From positions 1-6,582 of the forward strand of contig NZ_JHAC01000071.1 of assembly GCF_000599865.1 (NCBI RefSeq): DNA of 6,582 nucleotides, written 5' to 3'. The DNA is from Deinococcus phoenicis (GTDB lineage Bacteria > Deinococcota > Deinococci > Deinococcales > Deinococcaceae). The position numbers were made by a program, and so were the translations under genes. The notes beneath the pieces are model-generated. The model had not been told where the DNA came from. It searched no databases and saw nothing but the letters and a program-made list of their open reading frames with translations. Below, piece by piece: positions 6,521 to 6,582 of the stretch (its first letter is position 1; each line of letters starts with the position of its first letter).

Positions 6521-6582
6521 TAAGAGCGTGTTTGAAAAGGCTCAGGGAGCGGGTTCGAGGCGGCGCAACATGAGGCGGATGT
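6521..6582 (-). mobile_element. Terminus of an IS5-family-like insertion sequence
   Basis: TAAGAGCGTGTTTGAAAAGG has the look of an IS5-family terminal inverted repeat as seen in Deinococcus elements. It is followed some twenty bases inward by a transposase stop codon. The WD40 coding text stops at the same point, which supports a true insertion junction. The TA at 6521-6522 may be the target duplication. The rest of the element lies outside the window, so family and exact end are not proven. Confidence 0.65.
6542..6582 (-). CDS. IS transposase, last 13 codons (partial)
   Basis: On the minus strand, in the frame that ends TGA at 6542-6544, the sequence reads IRLMLRRLEPAP. This is a typical C-terminal tail of IS5-type DDE transposases (ALxIRLMLRRL-type helix). 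Only the end is visible; the catalytic DDE residues would be outside the window. It points in the same direction as the interrupted WD40 gene, so read-through transcription from the element into the operon is possible. Confidence 0.6.
   Translation of the reverse strand, partial: IRLMLRRLEPAP

Noticed and set aside
1..6582. CRISPR array, tRNA, rRNA or known defence genes
   Set aside because: No regularly spaced repeats, no cloverleaf-type sequence and no nuclease, helicase or reverse-transcriptase motifs were seen on either strand.

Overview
The window is about two-thirds G+C, with codon third positions that are mostly G or C. It carries exported proteins of uncharacterised type, WD40 propellers, a DUF4139 relic, a promoter of the TANNNT type set directly against a start codon, and the tail of an IS5-like transposase. 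Together these suggest the genus Deinococcus or a close relative. That assignment is an inference from style, not from a marker gene.

Layout from left to right. Positions 1-505 (+) end in the last ~95 codons of a DUF4139-type protein. Its front is missing and is replaced by sequence that includes a possible old transposase fragment on the minus strand. Positions 551-1399 (+) encode a small exported protein of unknown function, perhaps translated from a leaderless mRNA. Everything from 1403 to about 6520 is on the minus strand and converges on that gene. In transcription order it contains: a WD40 gene whose 5' end is cut off by an insertion sequence (IS); a second, exported 576-residue WD40-like propeller coupled to it by an ATGA overlap; an exported 537-residue protein built from a duplicated two-part unit; two broken genes joined by another ATGA overlap; and a small protein with one membrane segment. 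The right edge (about 6521-6582) is the terminus of an IS with the last codons of its transposase.

The minus-strand genes look like one envelope- or secretion-related cluster. The two WD40 proteins are certainly co-translated, and the downstream genes follow at short distances. I see no enzyme active site in any of them, so the likely roles are binding, scaffolding or inhibition outside the cytoplasm. The most informative point is the 537-residue protein. It repeats a unit made of a small alpha/beta piece followed by a BsuPI-like beta-sandwich, with a conserved cysteine pair in each copy.

The window also shows decay: an IS has removed the start of the operon's first gene, two downstream genes carry frameshifts and a nonsense codon, and the DUF4139 gene is a remnant. 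No rRNA, tRNA, CRISPR array or known defence system is visible. I did not find a convincing new complete system. The cluster is a plausible but uncharacterised exported-protein operon in erosion.
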